A stretch of 64,000 nucleotides of DNA from Scleromatobacter sp038243995. GTDB taxonomy: Bacteria; Pseudomonadota; Gammaproteobacteria; Burkholderiales; Burkholderiaceae_C. Numbering within the stretch: the stretch's first letter is position 1; every line of letters begins with the position of its first letter. Position numbers and translations under genes: made by a program. Location: the NCBI GenBank assembly GCA_038243995.1, contig JBBRTV010000001.1, positions 169,782 to 233,781 on the forward strand, written 5' to 3'. Of this stretch, positions 1 to 9,124 are shown in pieces. The notes beneath the pieces were generated by a model. That model saw nothing but the letters and a program-made list of their open reading frames with translations. It did not search any database and was not told the origin of the DNA.

Positions 1-2488
1 TGCGCTCGACGATGTCGCGCTGCAGGCGCGCCCGCAGCCCGACGTCGTCGACCAGGCGCATGGCGATGTCGAGGAATTCCGCCGGACTCGTGGCGACGAG
101 TTCGTCGAGTCCGATCTGGCGCAGGGGCCCGCTGGCAAGGCGTCCGCGCATGAATTCGCCTTCGAACGCGACGACCGGGAGGCGACACTCCAGCCCCTGC
201 AGCGCCGTGTTGAAACCCGAAAAACCGATCGTATCGAGCATCAGGGTGGCACGTTGCATCAGTCCGAAGAAGCGTTCGCGCGGCAGCGTGGGGATCCAGG
301 CCACGGTGCGGTCGGGGTCGACGCCGGCTGCGCCGAGCGCGCGCCGCAGCCGTTGCTCGACCTGCGCCGACATGCTCGCGCGGTGGCTGCGGAAGAAAAC
401 GAGACGACCGCTGCCGCGCGCCTGCAGGCGCGCGGCCAGCGCGACCCAGGTGGCGTCGCCTTGCGGCGTGTATTTGAAGGGCGTGCCCGGGCACAGCAGC
501 AGCGGCTCGGTCGGCGACAGCCCGAGCGCGGGCAGGTCGGGCGCCACGATGACAGGGTTCAACGGCTGCAGCGAAACGCCGAGGCGGGGCAGGGTGACCA
601 ACTGTTCGGTGTAGTGGGCGCTCGCTTGCGGCGGCTCCATCGTTTGCGCGGACAGGTAGAGATCCATCGTCGGCAGTCCGCTGGTCAACGGCTGCCCCCA
701 GGAGACCGCCTGCACCGGCGCGAGGCGCATGGCCGCCAGGCGCGTCGTGAGCGGATGCATGCCGATCTCGGGGTAGATCAGCACGTCCAGCCCGGCGTCC
801 GCGATCGCCTGCGCCCAACCCTCGAGTGAGCTCGGCTTGTCGATGAAATGCGCGACGGCGCGGCGGGCGCGCGCGGTCTCTTCGTCGTTCTCGCGTTCGA
901 GCTGGAACAGGAAGAGTTCGAAACGGTCGCGATCCAGATGGCGCACCCAGCCCTGCGTGATTGCATTCCAGACGGAGTGATCGCGGACATGCGCTGCGGC
1001 GATGCCCAAGCGCACCTTGCGCGCGCGCAGGGGCGCGAGCGTCGCGGCGCGTGCCGCGCGCGGCGACGCGATGCCGGTCGCCATCAGGCGCGCCGCCAAT
1101 TTCCCGTAGGGCGCCAGCAGCGGGCGCGCGTCGACCGGATGGTAGGCGAGGTAGAACGGCTGCGCGCTGCCCACCGCGCGCGCGCCGACGGCGGCGCGCG
1201 CCGGCGTGAACCAGGAATCGAGCTCGGTCACGGCGCGGGTGAACGCACGGCGCGCGGCCTCCATCTGGCCGACGTCGTCGTAGATCGGGCGCAAGTGCGA
1301 CATCGCCAGCGAAAATCGGGCGCGCGCATTCTGCGGATCGAGCTCGACCGCGCGCGCAAACTGCTTCGTCGCCCCGATCGCGTCGCCGCCCGACATCAGG
1401 GCGTTTCCGTAGCCCAGGAAAGTCGAGGATTCGGCGTCGGGCGCGGCGCTCGCGCGCCGGAAGGCTTCGACAGCGTCATCGATGCGGCCTTGCGCGAAAT
1501 GCGCGGCCGCAACCATGGCGAGCGCCGTCTTGCCGTCCGGATGCGTGACGGAGTAGGCCTGGCCCAGCTTCAGCGCTTCGTCGGCGCGTCCCGCGTCGAC
1601 CAGCGCCCCGGCCAGCGCCTCGTGCGCCGGCTCGAGCATGGCATCGAGCCGGATGGCGTTGCGCAGGTGCTCGATGGCCGGATCGAAGTCGCCCTGGTCG
1701 CGCAGGAAGACGCCGTAGTTGTGCTGGGTCGCCGCGTCGTCCGGCGCGGTCCGCGCCGCGAGCGCGAAGGCGTCGCGCGCCGCCGCGATGTCGCCGAGTT
1801 CTGCCAGCGCCTGGCCGCGTTGGCAGAGGGCTTTGACGGCCTGCGGTTGCAGTCGCAGCGCCTCGTTCGCGGCCTCGAGCGCGCGCTTCGGGTTGCCGTC
1901 GCGTTGGCAGGCGATCGCCAGGTGGATCCACGTCTGCGCTTCGCGCGGTCGCACCTTGACGGAGGTCTCGAACACGCCCACCGCGGCGCGCGCATCGCCG
2001 GTCGCGAGCAGGGAGGCCCCGAGCAAGTCGGCGATGTCGGCCGACTTCGCATTGCCTGCGAAGGCGCGCTTCAACGGCGCCACCGATTCTGCGAACCGCC
2101 CCAGTTCGCGCAACACGCGGCCGAGGTTGGACAGAGCGTCGACATGCGCAGGCTGCGCCTTGACTGCGCGTTCGAACAGAGCGCGCGCCTCGTCGAGCCG
2201 GCGGGCGCGCAGCACAGTGGTGCCGAGGTTGTTGAGCGCGGCGGCGTCCTTGGGCTTGACGGTGAGCGCCTGGGTGATGAGGCGCTCCGCGCCGGCGAGA
2301 TCGCCCCGCTGCAGCGCGACGACGCCCAGCAGGTGCGTGGCGTCGAAGTGTCCCGGCGTCCGGGCGACGATCTGCTGGTACAGCGCCGTGGCGTCGTCCA
2401 GTCGGCCGGCCTGGTGGAGGGCGACCGCCTGGTCGAGCAGAGCCGGCGCGGGCGCGGAGTTGCGGGGAACGGGTGGACGAGTGGCCAT
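1..2488 (-). CDS. TPR protein with SPINDLY/OGT-type glycosyltransferase domain (C-terminus cut by window edge)
   Basis: Partial gene reading off the left edge; 829 codons are visible from ATG 2488. The first ~420 residues are a run of tetratricopeptide repeats (e.g. ALNNLGTTVLRARRLDEA, then further helical pairs). From about residue 490 (LGIAAAHVRDHSVWN) the sequence resembles the catalytic half of O-GlcNAc transferase/SPINDLY proteins (GT41), including a late block LDTIGFSGFNTALQGLE near residue 740. Bacterial members are thought to transfer a sugar to protein Ser/Thr; the acceptor here is unknown. No strong Shine-Dalgarno is visible upstream of the chosen ATG. A plus-strand frame of 552 codons lies opposite but has no recognisable protein. 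Confidence 0.85.
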   Translation of the reverse strand, partial: MATRPPVPRNSAPAPALLDQAVALHQAGRLDDATALYQQIVARTPGHFDATHLLGVVALQRGDLAGAERLITQALTVKPKDAAALNNLGTTVLRARRLDEARALFERAVKAQPAHVDALSNLGRVLRELGRFAESVAPLKRAFAGNAKSADIADLLGASLLATGDARAAVGVFETSVKVRPREAQTWIHLAIACQRDGNPKRALEAANEALRLQPQAVKALCQRGQALAELGDIAAARDAFALAARTAPDDAATQHNYGVFLRDQGDFDPAIEHLRNAIRLDAMLEPAHEALAGALVDAGRADEALKLGQAYSVTHPDGKTALAMVAAAHFAQGRIDDAVEAFRRASAAPDAESSTFLGYGNALMSGGDAIGATKQFARAVELDPQNARARFSLAMSHLRPIYDDVGQMEAARRAFTRAVTELDSWFTPARAAVGARAVGSAQPFYLAYHPVDARPLLAPYGKLAARLMATGIASPRAARAATLAPLRARKVRLGIAAAHVRDHSVWNAITQGWVRHLDRDRFELFLFQLERENDEETARARRAVAHFIDKPSSLEGWAQAIADAGLDVLIYPEIGMHPLTTRLAAMRLAPVQAVSWGQPLTSGLPTMDLYLSAQTMEPPQASAHYTEQLVTLPRLGVSLQPLNPVIVAPDLPALGLSPTEPLLLCPGTPFKYTPQGDATWVALAARLQARGSGRLVFFRSHRASMSAQVEQRLRRALGAAGVDPDRTVAWIPTLPRERFFGLMQRATLMLDTIGFSGFNTALQGLECRLPVVAFEGEFMRGRLASGPLRQIGLDELVATSPAEFLDIAMRLVDDVGLRARLQRDIVER

Positions 2489-2531
2489 CGGGAGAAGCGG
2501 CAATAGCGTGCGGGCAGTCGGTCGTGAACGA

Positions 2532-2867
2532 TCAGATCTCGCGCTCGGCTCGCGCGGAAGCCACGACCGCCGCCAGTTCATAGGCGAATTCGTCCACGAA
2601 CGGGGCCGGGTACTGCGCTTCGCGCAGCGCCCATTTCAGCCGATTGGCGATGCGCGCCTTCTGGTACATGTTCGGCTTGTCGCGCTGCACGAAATCGCGT
2701 GCGTGTCGCAGCAGCTGGTCGTGCGCCTTCGCGAGTTGCTCTTCAGCCTTCTTGCCGGCCGCGCCGGCGGCGGCGAGCTTGCCGGGCGGGGCGCGCTTGA
2801 TCAAGTCGGCGACTTCGGCGTCGACGAACGCGTCGACGGTACGGGTGTTGAACCAGGTGAAGAGCAT
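2532..2867 (-). CDS. Small conserved hypothetical protein
   Basis: 111 residues starting MLFTWFNTRTVDAFVDAEVA. It is a soluble, Ala/Lys/Glu-rich helical protein with no signal peptide and no membrane segment. It lies 43 bases upstream of the TPR/OGT gene in the same direction and diverges from the aldolase gene. I do not recognise a characterised family; balanced charged/hydrophobic composition and clean boundaries make it a credible gene. Function unknown. Confidence 0.6.
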   Translation of the reverse strand: MLFTWFNTRTVDAFVDAEVADLIKRAPPGKLAAAGAAGKKAEEQLAKAHDQLLRHARDFVQRDKPNMYQKARIANRLKWALREAQYPAPFVDEFAYELAAVVASARAEREI

Positions 2868-3034
2868 CGGTTGTGCAAATCGTTGCGTTTTCGGTGAGGC
2901 CGAATTATGCGGGGCGTCGTCGCAGCCCGATAAAATGACGAGTTACGACGCGGTTACATGCCGAGTCCGCCATCTTTGGCACGCCTCCTGCGTGCGTGCC
3001 CGCCGAATCCGCAACATCCTTCCAAGGACCTTCC

Positions 3035-4099
3035 ATGCCCGTCGTTTCCATGCGCCAACTACTCGATCACGCCGCCGAGAACGGCTACGGCATCCCGGCT
3101 TTCAACGTCAACAACCTGGAACAGGTACAGGCGGTGATGTCGGCCGCGGCCGAAGTCGGCGCGCCGGTCATCCTCCAGGCCTCCGCCGGTGCCCGCAAGT
3201 ACGCCGGCGAGCCGTTCATCAAGCACCTGATCCAGGCCGCCACCGAGAGCTGGCCGCAGATCCCGCTCGTGATGCACCAGGATCACGGCCAGAATCCCGA
3301 CGTCTGCCGCGGCGCGATGGACCTCGGGTTCAGCTCCGTGATGATGGACGGCTCGCTGCAGGCCGACGGCAAGACGATCGCCAGCTACGACTACAACGTC
3401 GACGTGACGCGCTCCGTGGTCGACATGGCGCACAAGCTGGGCGTCACCGTCGAGGGCGAACTGGGCTGCCTCGGTTCGCTCGAGACGATGAAGGGCGACA
3501 AGGAAGACGGCCACGGCACCGACGCCACGATGACGATGGAGCAGCTCCTGACCGATCCGGAACAGGCCGCCGACTTCGTCAAGCGGACCCAGCTCGACGC
3601 GCTCGCGATCGCCATCGGCACGAGCCACGGCGCCTACAAGTTCACGCGCAAGCCCACGGGCGACATCCTGGCGATCGGCCGCATCAAGGAAATCCATCGC
3701 CGCATCCCGAACACCCACCTCGTGATGCACGGCTCTTCCTCCGTCCCCCAGGATCTGCTGGCCATCATTCGGCAGTACGGCGGCGCCATGAAGGAAACCT
3801 ACGGCGTGCCGGTCGAGGAGATCCAGGAGGCGATCAAGTTCGGCGTCCGCAAGATCAACATCGACACCGACGTGCGTCTGGCGATGACGGCCGCCATCCG
3901 CAAGTACCTGTTCGAGAACCCCGACAAGTTCGATCCGCGCGATTACCTGAAGCCTGCGCGCGAAGCCGCCAGGAACCTTTGCCGCCAGCGCTACGTGGAA
4001 TTCGGTTGCGAGGGCCAGGCGGCGAAGATCAAGACGGACACGCTGCAAGTCGTGGCGGCGAAGTACGCCAGCGGCGAGTTGGCCCAGACCGTCAATTGA
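3035..4099 (+). CDS. fba: Class II fructose-1,6-bisphosphate aldolase
   Basis: 354 residues. Cytosolic Zn-dependent enzyme that interconverts fructose-1,6-bisphosphate with glyceraldehyde-3-phosphate and dihydroxyacetone phosphate (glycolysis, gluconeogenesis, Calvin cycle). Metal and substrate blocks are visible: VMHQDHGQNPDVC, IGTSHGAYKF, VMHGSSSVPQD, and KINIDTDVRLAMTAAIRK near the C-terminus. It resembles the Calvin-cycle (CbbA) subtype used widely in betaproteobacteria. ATG 3035 is preferred over an in-frame GTG at 2996 because AAGGA (3024-3028) is correctly spaced from it and MPVVSMRQLLDHA is the usual N-terminus. A TAAAAT -10-like box at 2931-2936 sits in the divergent upstream gap. 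Confidence 0.97.
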   Translation: MPVVSMRQLLDHAAENGYGIPAFNVNNLEQVQAVMSAAAEVGAPVILQASAGARKYAGEPFIKHLIQAATESWPQIPLVMHQDHGQNPDVCRGAMDLGFSSVMMDGSLQADGKTIASYDYNVDVTRSVVDMAHKLGVTVEGELGCLGSLETMKGDKEDGHGTDATMTMEQLLTDPEQAADFVKRTQLDALAIAIGTSHGAYKFTRKPTGDILAIGRIKEIHRRIPNTHLVMHGSSSVPQDLLAIIRQYGGAMKETYGVPVEEIQEAIKFGVRKINIDTDVRLAMTAAIRKYLFENPDKFDPRDYLKPAREAARNLCRQRYVEFGCEGQAAKIKTDTLQVVAAKYASGELAQTVN

Positions 4100-4267
4100 C
4101 GCCCTCCCGGGGCGCGACGCTCGCGTCACTTCCCGGGCGCGCCTGCGGCAGCGCGAAATCCCCCGCGCTCCAGCCTCGGCGGATTGCGCCGGGGCGCGGC
4201 GTGATTTGATCGGCGCCGGCTGAGCGCGGGCACAATAGCGGTTTACCGCCCACAGCCTGCCAAAACC

Positions 4268-5164
4268 ATGACCGCCGCGCTCCTCCAGACGTCCATCCAC
4301 TCCCTGCCGCTGCTCGCCCGGGGCAAGGTGCGCGACAACTACGCGGTCGGCGACGACCGCATCCTGATGGTCGCGACCGACCGGCTGTCGGCGTTCGACG
4401 TCATCCTCGGCGAGCCGATCCCCGGCAAGGGCGCGCTCCTCACCCAGATGGCGCTGTTCTGGTTCGACAAGCTCGAGGGCATCGTCCCCAACCACCTGAC
4501 GGGGCACGCGCCGGAATCGGTCGTCCAGCCCGACGAAGTGGCGCAGGTGCGCGAGCGCTCCATGCTGGTCAAGCGCCTGAAGCCGTTGCCGATCGAGGCG
4601 GTGGTGCGCGGCTACCTGGCCGGCTCCGGCTGGAAGGAGTACGAGCAGAGCCAGTCCGTCTGCGGCGTGCCGCTGCCGGCCGGGCTGAAGAACGCGTCCC
4701 GCCTGCCCGAGCCCATCTTCACGCCCGCCACCAAGGCCGAGGCCGGCGAGCACGACGAGAACATCACGTTCAAGGTACTCTCCGCGGTGATAGGCAACGA
4801 GCTTGCGAACCAGGTGCGCGATGCCTCGATCGCGCTTTACCGGCGCGCCGCGGAGTACGCGCTGACCAAGGGCATCATCATCGCCGACACCAAGTTCGAA
4901 TTCGGCCTCGACGAACACGGCACGCTGACCTTGATGGACGAAGTGCTGACACCCGATTCGTCGCGCTACTGGCCCGTGGAAGGCCATGTCGAAGGCGAGA
5001 ACCCGCCCAGCTACGACAAGCAGTTCGTGCGCGACTGGCTGGAAAGCGTGCGGATCGACGGCCAGCCCTGGAACAAGCGGGCGCCGGCGCCGGCCATGCC
5101 GGCCGAGGTCGCCGAACGCACAGCCGCGAAATATCGCGAGGCGTTCGAACGCCTCGCGGGTTGA
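4268..5164 (+). CDS. purC: SAICAR synthase (phosphoribosylaminoimidazole-succinocarboxamide synthase)
   Basis: 298 residues. Joins CAIR with aspartate using ATP to make SAICAR in de novo purine synthesis. The N-terminus LLARGKVRDNYAVGDD, the block DRLSAFDVILGEPIPGKG, the ADTKFEFGLDEHG segment and DEVLTPDSSRYW are family hallmarks. The length matches the longer, monofunctional bacterial/yeast-type PurC. It lies 168 bases after fba; the gap holds GC-rich sequence and a CACAAT -10-like box near 4230. purE and purK follow about 2.3 kb downstream. Confidence 0.97.
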   Translation: MTAALLQTSIHSLPLLARGKVRDNYAVGDDRILMVATDRLSAFDVILGEPIPGKGALLTQMALFWFDKLEGIVPNHLTGHAPESVVQPDEVAQVRERSMLVKRLKPLPIEAVVRGYLAGSGWKEYEQSQSVCGVPLPAGLKNASRLPEPIFTPATKAEAGEHDENITFKVLSAVIGNELANQVRDASIALYRRAAEYALTKGIIIADTKFEFGLDEHGTLTLMDEVLTPDSSRYWPVEGHVEGENPPSYDKQFVRDWLESVRIDGQPWNKRAPAPAMPAEVAERTAAKYREAFERLAG

Positions 5165-5222
5165 ACACTCCGCGCGACCGGCAAGACAAGCTGCCACCGC
5201 CAGACAGCACAAGGTGCGCCAC

Positions 5223-6314
5223 ATGTCCCGCCTGATCGAACGCCTCGACGCCCGGATTGCCCAGGCCGAGGGCGTGTTCGAGCGCGAGTGCCTGAAGTCG
5301 CGCCGCGCGGCCGCGCTGGCGCGCCACGGCCAGTTCGCCGAAGCACGTTTCGCGCTGGCCGGCCTGCGCTCGCAGAGCCAGCGCCTGCACAATCCGGTGC
5401 TTTCGGCCTGGGTGGCGCTCGTCGACGGGTTGATCGATCATTGCGAAACGCTGGCGCCCACAGCGCGCGACAAGTTCCGCCGCGCCCACGAACTCGCCGT
5501 GAGCGCCGGCGACGCTGGCCTGCATGCCGAATGCGCGGCGTGGCTCGCCAATTCCGACCTGAATGCGAACGACGTCGACGACACCGTGCGTCACGCCGCC
5601 GAGGCTATCCGGATCGCACCCGCCGACGGCCATGCCGCGCGTGCCCGTGCCGCGCTGGTCATTGCCGACGCGTGGCGCTTCGCCGGCGACGATATCCATG
5701 CCCAACCGTGGTACCAGCGCGCCCGGCAGGACGCCGCCGCCGAGGGCGATGTTTCGCTGGTCAGCATCATCCTGCACAACATGGCCGCGTTCCGCGCGGG
5801 ACGCATCAGCCTCGACGACGCGTTCGAGCGCGCCGACAAGGCCGACGCGCATCGCGTGCTCCTGGAGGCCGAATCGACGGGCAACTACGACGCCGGCGTG
5901 GGCAACGCGCAGCTGTTGGCGCAGGTACCGCTGTTGCGGGCGCAGCTCATGACCGTGCTCGGCCAGCACGACGAAGCCATCGCGCTGGTCGACGCGCAAT
6001 TGGCGCGCGCGCGCGCCGAAGGCCAGGCCCATCGCGAGGCGCGTTTCCTCGCGGATGCCGCGCATGGTGAGGTGAGCCTGGGGCGCATCGACGAGGCGAG
6101 TCGCCGCATGCGTCTGGCCGAGGCGGCGCTGCCGCTGATGACCGAGGCCGACGACCTGGCCGCCACGCATGCGCGCCTGGCCTCCGTCGCCCAGGCGCTC
6201 GGGCGCCCGGAACTGGCGGACATCCACCGTGCGGAGGCGGTGGCGGCACTCGCACGCTACGAAGCCGAGCAGAAACGCTGGGCGCAGGCGCTCGGCGCCG
6301 CTGAACTGACCTGA
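5223..6314 (+). CDS. TPR-like helical repeat hypothetical protein
   Basis: 363 residues beginning MSRLIERLDARIAQAEG. Repeated Ala/Arg-rich helix pairs (e.g. ARARAALVIADAWRFAGDD, RAQLMTVLGQHDEAIALVDAQL, ARFLADAAHGEVSLGRIDEA) look like degenerate tetratricopeptide repeats through most of the protein. There is no signal peptide or catalytic motif. It starts 58 bases after purC with AAGGTG (5211-5216) ahead of the ATG, so it may be cotranscribed with purC. A GC-rich imperfect hairpin without a T tract (6329-6357) lies between it and the convergent cnoX. Function unknown; scaffold or regulator by analogy with other TPR proteins. Confidence 0.7.
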   Translation: MSRLIERLDARIAQAEGVFERECLKSRRAAALARHGQFAEARFALAGLRSQSQRLHNPVLSAWVALVDGLIDHCETLAPTARDKFRRAHELAVSAGDAGLHAECAAWLANSDLNANDVDDTVRHAAEAIRIAPADGHAARARAALVIADAWRFAGDDIHAQPWYQRARQDAAAEGDVSLVSIILHNMAAFRAGRISLDDAFERADKADAHRVLLEAESTGNYDAGVGNAQLLAQVPLLRAQLMTVLGQHDEAIALVDAQLARARAEGQAHREARFLADAAHGEVSLGRIDEASRRMRLAEAALPLMTEADDLAATHARLASVAQALGRPELADIHRAEAVAALARYEAEQKRWAQALGAAELT

Positions 6315-6413
6315 CCAGTGCCCGTCGCGCCGGGCGGCACGCGACGCCGCGCCCGGCAGTCCGCCGCGGCTGCCGAGCGCCGACCGGCGCCTGCTGCGCG
6401 CCCGGGTCAGCGA

Positions 6414-7379
6414 TCAGCTGAGGACGGTCATGCTCAGGCGACGACGATATTGATCGACCACCGGATCGGTCGAGACGGCCGTCGAATGGCCCGTCAGCTC
6501 GAGCTTGGGCTTGTCGGCCGGGTTCTCGGCCACGGCTTTCACCGGCGGTTTCGTCATCAACTCGAGAATGCCGACGTAGACCTTGCGGGCGAGTTCGTCG
6601 TGCCACGACTTGTCGCGCATCAGGATCTCGAGCAACTCGTCGAGCGCCTGCGTGAAGCTGCCGGCGGCGAACAGGGACTGCGCGAGTTCGAAGCGGGCGT
6701 CGAAGTCGCGCTTGTTCGCGGCGATCGCGGCAGCCAGGGCGTCGTGCGTGCGGGCCGTGGCCGCCTTCTCGCTCGCGTCGAGCCAGTGGCCGAGCGCATC
6801 GAAGCGCGGGTTGGGCAGCACGCGGTTGGCGACCGGCTCGTAGGCCTGGCGCGCGAGCGTCAGCAGTTCGGGCTGCGTGCGGCTGGTTTCGATCAGGAGG
6901 CGTACGTAGTCGGCGCGCGCGGCCTCGTTGGCGGGGTCGACGGCGACGGCTTCCTGCAGGCGCGCGAGCGCCGCATCGGTGTCGCCTTCGGCGAGCAGGA
7001 CCTCGGCGGCTTCGGCGTCGGTTTCCGCGGCGAGCGTCTCGGTGCCCGGAAGGTGGCGGTCGAGGAACTTGCGGATCTCGACCTCGGGGATCGCGCCGAC
7101 GAAGCCGTCGACCGGCTGGCCCTGGTCGAACAGCACGCAGAACGGAATCGAACGGACGCCGAACGCCTGGCTCAGCTGGGTCGCGATCTCCTGCTGCTCG
7201 TCGCTGTTGAGCTTGGCGAGCTTGAACCGGCCCTCGTAGGCGAGCTCGAGCTTCTCCAGCATCGGACCCAGCGTACGGCAGGGGCCGCACCAGGGCGCCC
7301 AGATGTCCAGGAGTATCGGCTGCTGCAGGGAGGCTTGCAGCAGGTCGTTCTCGAAATTCTGCAGGGTGATGTCGATCAT
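6414..7379 (-). CDS. cnoX: Thioredoxin-TPR chaperone CnoX (YbbN family)
   Basis: 321 residues. An N-terminal thioredoxin fold (about 1-115) is followed by a helical TPR-like region, the architecture of CnoX/YbbN, a holdase that protects proteins from oxidative aggregation and passes them to GroEL or DnaK. The active site reads WCGPC with Cys31 and Cys34, so both redox cysteines are present; the E. coli protein lacks this pair while the Caulobacter type keeps it. A cis-Pro block (RSIPFCVLFDQG) is also present. It lies convergent with the TPR hypothetical gene and divergent from purE. Confidence 0.9.
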   Translation of the reverse strand: MIDITLQNFENDLLQASLQQPILLDIWAPWCGPCRTLGPMLEKLELAYEGRFKLAKLNSDEQQEIATQLSQAFGVRSIPFCVLFDQGQPVDGFVGAIPEVEIRKFLDRHLPGTETLAAETDAEAAEVLLAEGDTDAALARLQEAVAVDPANEAARADYVRLLIETSRTQPELLTLARQAYEPVANRVLPNPRFDALGHWLDASEKAATARTHDALAAAIAANKRDFDARFELAQSLFAAGSFTQALDELLEILMRDKSWHDELARKVYVGILELMTKPPVKAVAENPADKPKLELTGHSTAVSTDPVVDQYRRRLSMTVLS

Positions 7380-7433
7380 GCGAAGCCTGGTGAGTGCCCC
7401 GGCTTAAAATCGTCTTTTTGCCGGGAGTGATCT

Positions 7434-7931
7434 TTGAATAGTGCCTCGCCCGTTGTCGGCGTCGTCATGGGGTCGGCAAGCGACTGGGAGACGATGAAGG
7501 CGGCTGCCGACATTCTCGCCGAGTTCGCCATTCCCTTCGAGGCCCGTGTCGTCTCGGCGCACCGCATGCCTGACGACATGTTCGTCTATGCGGAAACCGC
7601 GGTCGCGCGCGGCCTGCAGGCCATCATCGCGGGCGCCGGTGGCGCCGCGCACCTGCCGGGCATGCTGGCGGCGAAGACGGTGGTGCCTGTACTGGGCGTT
7701 CCCGTCGCCAGCCGTCACCTGCAGGGGGTCGACTCGCTGCACTCGATCGTCCAGATGCCCAAGGGCATCCCCGTGGCAACCTTCGCGATCGGCGTCGCCG
7801 GCGCGGCGAACGCAGCCCTTTTCGCCGTCGCGATGCTCGCGAACCGCGACGAAGCGCTGCGCGAGCGCCTTCTCGCCTACCGCGCGAAGCAGACCGAGGT
7901 CGCGCGCGCCATGACGCAGGAGTTGCGATGA
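7434..7931 (+). CDS. purE: N5-carboxyaminoimidazole ribonucleotide mutase
   Basis: 165 residues. Converts N5-CAIR to CAIR in purine synthesis. The substrate loop MGSASDWETM at the N-terminus, SAHRMPDDM, and GAGGAAHLPGMLA are diagnostic of class I PurE. The start is TTG 7434, supported by GGGAG at 7423-7427; no better ATG lies nearby. A TAAAAT box (7405-7410) probably supplies the -10 of the purEK promoter. The stop overlaps the purK start by 4 bases (ATGA), indicating translational coupling. Confidence 0.96.
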   Translation: MNSASPVVGVVMGSASDWETMKAAADILAEFAIPFEARVVSAHRMPDDMFVYAETAVARGLQAIIAGAGGAAHLPGMLAAKTVVPVLGVPVASRHLQGVDSLHSIVQMPKGIPVATFAIGVAGAANAALFAVAMLANRDEALRERLLAYRAKQTEVARAMTQELR

Positions 7932-9124
7932 GCCCGCACGTTCGGATGACTGCTGCCAACAACCCGGGCAGGCGGGCGTTGCCGCCAGGCGCGACGCTGG
8001 GCGTGCTCGGCGGCGGCCAGCTGGGCCGGATGTTCGTGCATGCCGCGCAGACGCTCGGCTTCGAGACGATCGTCCTCGATCCCGACAGCCATAGCCCCGC
8101 CGGCGCGGCGGCGCATCACCAGTTGTGCGCGCCCTACGACGACGAGCGTGCGCTCGCCGAGATGGCCGGACGTTGCGACGCCGTCACCACCGAGTTCGAG
8201 AACGTGCCGGCACCGTCGCTCGCGTCGCTGGCCGCGGACATCCCCGTCGCCCCATCGGCCGCCGCCGTCGCGATCTGCCAGGATCGCGCCGCCGAGAAGG
8301 CGCACTTCGAACACGCCGGCGTTCCCTGCGCGCCGTACGCCGTCGTCGAGACGGTGGAGCAACTCGCGCAAGTTCCGCCGCACCTGCTGCCGGGCATCCT
8401 GAAGACGGCCCGCATGGGCTACGACGGCAAGGGACAGGTCATCGTCGCCGATCGGGCGGAACTCGCGGCGGCCTGGCTGCAACTGCGCCAGGTGCCGTGC
8501 GTGCTCGAGAAGAGGCTGGCGCTCGCGTACGAACTCAGCATCATCATCGCGCGCGCCGCGGACGGCACGCTGGTGAACCTGCCGGTGCAGCAGAACCTGC
8601 ATCGTTCGGGCATCCTCGCGCTGACCACCGTTCCCGCGCCGGACGTCACCCAGTCGCAATCCGACCAGGCCATCGCGCGGGCGTCGGCGATCGCGGCCTC
8701 GATGGACTACGTGGGCGTGCTGTGCGTGGAATTCTTCGTGCTCGACGACGGTTCCCTGGTCGCCAACGAAATGGCCCCGCGCCCGCATAACTCCGGCCAC
8801 TACAGCATCGACGCCTGCGACCTGTCGCAATTCGAATTGCAGGTGCGCACGCTCGCCGGGCTGCCGCTGGTCACGCCGCGCCAGCACTCGGCGTGCGAGA
8901 TGGTCAACCTGCTGGGCGACCTGTGGTTCGAGGACGGCCACGAGCGCGAGCCGGACTGGGCCGCGCTGCTGGCCCTGCCTGGCATGCACCTGCACCTCTA
9001 CGGCAAGCGCCAGGCGCGACCGGGCCGCAAGATGGGCCACCTGACCGTGACGGCATCGACCCCGGCGCTCGCGCGCGAGCGTGCGAACGCCGCCGCGGCG
9101 GTGCTCGGCCTCGAGGGCTTCTGA
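7928..9124 (+). CDS. purK: N5-carboxyaminoimidazole ribonucleotide synthase
   Basis: 398 residues, ATP-grasp enzyme that makes N5-CAIR from AIR, bicarbonate and ATP and hands it to PurE. TLGVLGGGQLGRMF is the N-terminal nucleotide-fold signature; ILKTARMGYDGKGQ and VEFFVLDDGSLVANEMAPRPHNSGHYSIDAC are the ATP/Mg sites. The first ~15 residues before the core are longer than usual. It overlaps purE by 4 bases and tsaC by 1 base, forming a purE-purK-tsaC transcription unit. Confidence 0.96.
   Translation: MSPHVRMTAANNPGRRALPPGATLGVLGGGQLGRMFVHAAQTLGFETIVLDPDSHSPAGAAAHHQLCAPYDDERALAEMAGRCDAVTTEFENVPAPSLASLAADIPVAPSAAAVAICQDRAAEKAHFEHAGVPCAPYAVVETVEQLAQVPPHLLPGILKTARMGYDGKGQVIVADRAELAAAWLQLRQVPCVLEKRLALAYELSIIIARAADGTLVNLPVQQNLHRSGILALTTVPAPDVTQSQSDQAIARASAIAASMDYVGVLCVEFFVLDDGSLVANEMAPRPHNSGHYSIDACDLSQFELQVRTLAGLPLVTPRQHSACEMVNLLGDLWFEDGHEREPDWAALLALPGMHLHLYGKRQARPGRKMGHLTVTASTPALARERANAAAAVLGLEGF

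Noticed and set aside
848..2506. Long plus-strand open frame opposite the TPR/OGT gene
   Set aside because: Arg/Gln-rich shadow without recognisable family; the minus strand encodes continuous TPR and glycosyltransferase sequence.
3059..5392. 777-codon minus-strand frame opposite fba and purC
   Set aside because: Antisense of two unambiguous enzymes; composition is typical of a GC-rich mirror frame.
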